Source of the DNA: Petrolisthes cinctipes
Taxonomy: Eukaryota > Arthropoda > Malacostraca > Decapoda > Porcellanidae
NCBI GenBank assembly: GCA_033782935.1
Contig: JAWQEG010001539.1
Location: 62,001 to 126,000, forward strand
Direction of reading: 5' to 3'
DNA length: 64,000 bases
Both the position numbers and the translations under genes were made by a program. The number at the start of each line of letters is the position of its first letter. The first letter of the stretch is position 1. Shown here piece by piece: positions 59,694-64,000 of this stretch. The notes beneath the pieces were generated by a model. It saw only the letters and a list, made by a program, of their open reading frames with translations. It made no database searches and was not told the origin of the DNA.

Positions 59694-61767
59694 GTCTCAA
59701 CAGACTAACCCACAGGGCATTTGGATCCCCTCACTTGGTTTAGCCCATCAGCCGAGATGGTTAACCGGGGAGAGTTGAGGAGTCAGTGACGTCCAGTGTC
59801 CAGCCCATATGTGTGCGGCTGCCCCAGTGACAAGGGTACTACGCCTCCTGACATTTCCCATATCCCCATGTACATGTACCCAGTTATCTGGGTAGTGATG
59901 ATGTGTGGTGGGTAGTGATGATTATAATTAAAATATTGCAGTTCACCACTCTCCTGCTTGCTGCTCACCTGCCTCCTGCAGTGCACATACCTGGCACCTG
60001 CTCGCCATAGCGCCTACCTGCAGCCACCGTACCTGCCCTGCAGCCCAACCTACTCAAGTGCTCGCTATCCACACTTACCTTAACCCCGGCTCCCTGATGG
60101 AGTCTAGAGAGAAGAGTGTACCACACAATACAACACCCTGTATAGACATAGGCCTACCCAATAAACCCAGCGTAATTCCTTGTGAGTTTGGTGCAACCCC
60201 AGGTAGTAACAACCTTGAGACGTTATAATAATTATTATAATTATAATAATTAGAAGAGCATGCCACACAGTATTTCCAAATGCTTTGTTTAGCTAATACT
60301 ATTACTATACCATTAGAGAACTTAAAATATTCGGAAGTATTAATTTCTTAATTATTGTATATTTGGAGAATTTTTCAAATGAGTAAAAAGTATCAAAAGT
60401 ATCCATACAATTCCATTTTCTATCATTTTGCTAAAAATCAGTGAAAGGCGTAGGAAAGTACAGCATCTTCAAAATGTATCAAAATGATACTTTCGTATCC
60501 CAACTGGGCTGAGAGAGCCTGCTGGAGTTGTGCTGCTGGTCACGGCTATTTAATTATCTGATAATCACACATTCAAATCCAAGTAGAAATAGTAATTTTG
60601 CCATATACACCAATATGTTGTATGCATAAGGTAGAACAGGGAAATTACACTAAAATACTCTTGAGTGTATTTAATAGCCGTTTATACCATGGTGATAATT
60701 GGAAAGATATTACAGACTTAACCTAGAGCGCAACATTCATCTTTTCCACCCTTGTTGTTGAGATGGTCATGTATTGTTACGCTTTAATATCGAACCTGTC
60801 CCACCAAAGACACCTACTTCAATAAATACTTATTGCTTACATATATAATATAAGATAGCAGTCTATAATATACTTTGGAAAAATATTACAACATGAGAAT
60901 AAGCAACAACATTATAGGATTAAATTTAAAAATGGACTAGTTTCAAGCGCGGTGTTGATGTGGATCGTAGAACACCCATGGCAAAATCAATAGACACTTA
61001 AACTTGATATAGTATGTGAGAGCCTGAACCTGTGTAGAAGAAAAGAATATAAAAATATGTAGAGTAAGATGACTGGATTGTATATACTTTAAACATTATT
61101 TAGATTTGAACTCTAAATAAGGTGTTCAATACTATAGTTTAAAAGGCATTCAGTTCACATGTAGCCGTGTCGGCTTGTTGTTGGTGAATACTATTCATTT
61201 ATACGTCCGATATGGATTTTTTAATTGAAAATTTAAAATATATCTTAAAACTATGGATTTTTGCACTTTGTTAAGGCACCCAAGACATTTTGAAGGTAAG
61301 AAAGTAGTGTGGTGAGTTAGTGAAGAGGAAAATATCATTTGTTTACATCTGGTGGGAGGCCAACCCGCCACCAACAACCCAACATTCATTGTCACCATTT
61401 TCAACTTTATTCACAAAATCTTGTAAGGTACCTCACTAGCTTTATATGGTAGCATTTCAAGATTATATTTAAAACTGGGAGTTGAAGGGTGAGAAATATT
61501 GCTTTACTGACTTGGGATATCTCTCGTTCAGGGTCTTGTTTTTATAGCCAAAGTTAACCGTAAGAATATTATGGAATAATATTGAGAAAACTATTAAGTT
61601 AATTGGACCTATTCCAGGCTGCTCCTGATGTAGACCCAACCCTCTGGGAACATAGTGTCTTACCTTATTACAAACTTGGCAATAGTTTCTTCTGTTATAA
61701 ATTCATTTTAAGACCTCCAATATACATATTTGGATCTTGTACAAGGGGAATATCTAGCTTGTAAATT
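59694..61767. other. no gene recognised
   Basis: Mixed-composition DNA with an AT palindromic stretch near 60222-60250. No open frame has a recognisable domain. Confidence 0.4.
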
Positions 61768-62488
61768 TAAAGGCAGCTTCACACGGGGCAATACGCGGCT
61801 GGTTTTGCTACCCGCTAGCGAGATTTTTCCGGCCGCTAGCAAAGTTTGACGATAGTGGCTGAAATTGCAAGCCAGGTTGGAAAAACCGACCTGTCGGTGT
61901 TTTTCAGCCGAGTGGCGGCAATAACTGAGTATGTTGCTTCCTTTATCTCAGTTCTTCGGCAAACCTCTTTCTTGTCCGTCTCTTTTTATTCTTTTTCCTA
62001 CCTTCTTTTCGTCATGACTTTCTTCTTCTCTGTATATTCCCGTTCACTTGTGTCCTTCCATCCTCATCATTTTCCCATTATTATTATTATTATTATTTTT
62101 CTTTCATTATTGTCACTGGGTCTTTCTTATTTCTCTCCAGTGCTTCATCCTTTCATTTCTTCCTTCCTTTCTTCTCCGAGTTGACCAGTTGTGTATAAAG
62201 CGACAACCAACGATGTGTCCACAAACGTTTCTTCTCTCTTCTTTTTTTTCATGGCCAAAATAACGGCAACAGCTAATAAGTCTTCCTCTTTGGTATAGGT
62301 ATCCATCTTCAATCTTGTTTGTTTACACGGCCTTGCTAGCGGCTAGTCTGCCAGCTCACCTGCTGATTACACCCGCTCGTGTGTAGTCTTTTGTCGAAAA
62401 TTTCCGCAAACTCCGACTAGACAGGGCTGGCTGGAAACTAGCGGGTAGCAAAACCAGCCGTGTATTACCCCGTGTGAAGCCGCCTTTA
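61768..62488. mobile_element. MITE with TTCACACGGGG-type ends
   Basis: The left end AAAGGCAGCTTCACACGGGG and the reversed right end AAAGGCGGCTTCACACGGGG continue into a shared AATACACGGCTGGTTTTGCTA-like stretch, about 50 bp per arm. The target duplication is unclear (TTAA against TTAC). PIF/Harbinger or Kolobok affiliation is possible. No transposase frame is found in about 720 bp. Confidence 0.8.
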
Positions 62489-63772
62489 CAGTAAAAATGC
62501 ATGTTGAATGGCTATCCCTATCTTATGTAGCTCTGTATGAGAGCTCAACTTGGACTAGAGATATACCGGTAGCATTAACATAGGATATTATTAATTTCGT
62601 TACCTTTGTAATGGGTAATATACAAGCGCTTCTCCATAATGTCTTTTTGACTCGAGGTTTTCATAATGCAATGTTTTATAGTGTGTTTGTAATTAATCTG
62701 TTCACATCCATCATAAATAAGTGTTTTTTGGAGATTTCACCCCCCCCCCCCACTTAATCTCTGAAAACGCTTATTTTCGCCAAATATGAACTACAGATTC
62801 TTCTGAAAAACAGTACAACACATTGAATAGAATTAGGTAGACATCGCCTGACCTAACCTAATCTAATCAGGACCACGGCAAACTACTGGGACCTATCCAG
62901 GGCAGACTACCGGGGGCTAACCTTAGCAGTCTACCGGGACGGTGTAAACACTCGGTGGCCATTTTGAATTGGTATTATACGTACCTTTTTATTTGAGAGC
63001 TGTGGTAAAGGCAGGCCTTATTACACGTGGGGCCGTTCATTGACGTCGGTTATACTCTGTAGACACGTTAAAAGTCTAAACTGGCTTCATTATTCTCAAT
63101 ACAGCATGAGAGCCTTGATATTTGACACTAGGATTATAAACTGTTAGGTAGATACGGAGGAAATGGAAGTGTGTTAGTGGTATAAACACTTGACACATGT
63201 AATATAAAGGTATTCACATTGGCTTCATTTAATAAAGAGCATTCTGGTTCATGATTCTTATTCAGTTATTGTGTAAGTATTTTTCAGCGTATAGTGCTTG
63301 ATGATGACCATTGAATACTATACGAATAAAGTATACAATAATGTTAACTCAGTTGTTTTTGTGTTACATCATAATATTAAAAAGTTTATCTTATTTTTAA
63401 TGATGTTAATAATTGACACAAATGTCAGTATATAAATCATTGATAACCAGGTGTATTTTCGTACTTTTGTTAAAGCTTCCACTCATTTTTCACATCCCCA
63501 AGAATCATTTCTCACCTCTCTTGTATAGGCACCCCTCCCCTACCCTCCCCAAATCCCTCCTTACTTCTCCCTCCCACCAGTGAATGGTTCGACCGAGCAG
63601 AGCTCACTACTAGTGTTTCGGAGTTAATATCTCGGCCAACGTTGACCAGCTGTACATATATTAAGAAGTTTTTTACAGAAAAGAATTGATGGTATTGATT
63701 ATGGACAAGTGCTTGAATAGTACCTTCCAATGATAAGTATCTTGGATCGATCTCAAGCTGTATCTATATCAT
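62489..63772. other. AT-rich DNA with a family F-like fragment
   Basis: No gene is recognised. At 62845-62945, CCTGACCTAACCTAATCTAA and ACCTATCCAGGGCAGACTAC resemble the reverse of family F internal sequence. Confidence 0.45.
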
Positions 63773-64000
63773 TAAGGCGCGGTCACACGAGCCAATTTTT
63801 CGTCAATTTTTTACCTGCAATATCAACTCGGTTAAATTTTGGCTGAAATTGACGAGATTTCGGCAATTTTCACGACACGATCCTGCTCGTCTTGTATTGG
63901 CGATATCGAGAACAAATATGGCCGCTGATGATCCAATTGTAATGTTATTATGCCTAGAAAATTATATTAAAATACATGTGTGCTGTTGAAATGACAAAAA
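63773..64000 (+). mobile_element. left end of a DNA element running off the window
   Basis: TAAGGCGCGGTCACACGAGC resembles the ends at 61768. From 63918 an ATG opens a 23-residue frame (MAADDPIVMLLCLENYIK..) closed by TGA at 63987. Whether this is an exon of a transposase or of a host gene cannot be told from this window. Confidence 0.45.

Overview
This is eukaryotic nuclear DNA from an invertebrate animal. The evidence is one long gene with small phase-consistent exons and GT-AG introns, AT-rich flanks full of simple repeats, and a dense, nested mix of non-LTR, LTR and cut-and-paste transposons. The repeat types, the abundant (AAT)n and (CA)n tracts and the pervasive TACTGTAC-type palindromes suggest a crustacean, perhaps a decapod. 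That placement is an impression, not a proof.

The only host gene I can support is WDR81 on the + strand, from ATG 16296 to TGA 47844. I reconstructed 27 coding exons by following splice phase and similarity to the known WDR81 family. They sum to 6,108 nt (2,035 codons plus stop) with no frame break. The predicted protein has the family order: conserved N-terminal region, BEACH domain, long helical middle, C-terminal WD40 propeller. All introns are GT-AG except intron 9, which looks like GC-AG. Two AATAAA signals lie downstream.

Layout. 1-16290: AT-rich, no supported gene, with a LINE 3' fragment, two copies of a hairpin repeat, a perfect 72-bp tandem duplication, a truncated LINE, a retroposon inserted into a LINE with a 14-bp target duplication, and a head-to-tail array of small inverted-repeat elements. 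16291-47844: WDR81, whose introns hold at least fifteen transposon insertions. These include a LINE pair, a Tigger-like element with a transposase remnant, several TA-flanked MITEs and a TTA-flanked Harbinger-type MITE. 47845-50600: 3' UTR, a LINE fragment and a long (CA)n tract. 50600-53640: a gypsy fragment and an RTE-like LINE carrying a MITE. 54181-59693: a nearly complete Ty3/gypsy-type LTR element on the - strand with 5-bp target duplications, a purine tract and a primer-binding site. 59694-64000: AT-rich DNA with one complete and one partial element bearing TTCACACG-like ends.

I found no CRISPR, operon, tRNA or rRNA gene. The most novel-looking signals are non-autonomous repeats: a retroposon sharing its (CAA)n tail with a resident LINE, a palindromic-TIR MITE array, a conserved-loop hairpin family, and a 1.4-kb element filled with an iterated AACTTCGGAC motif.
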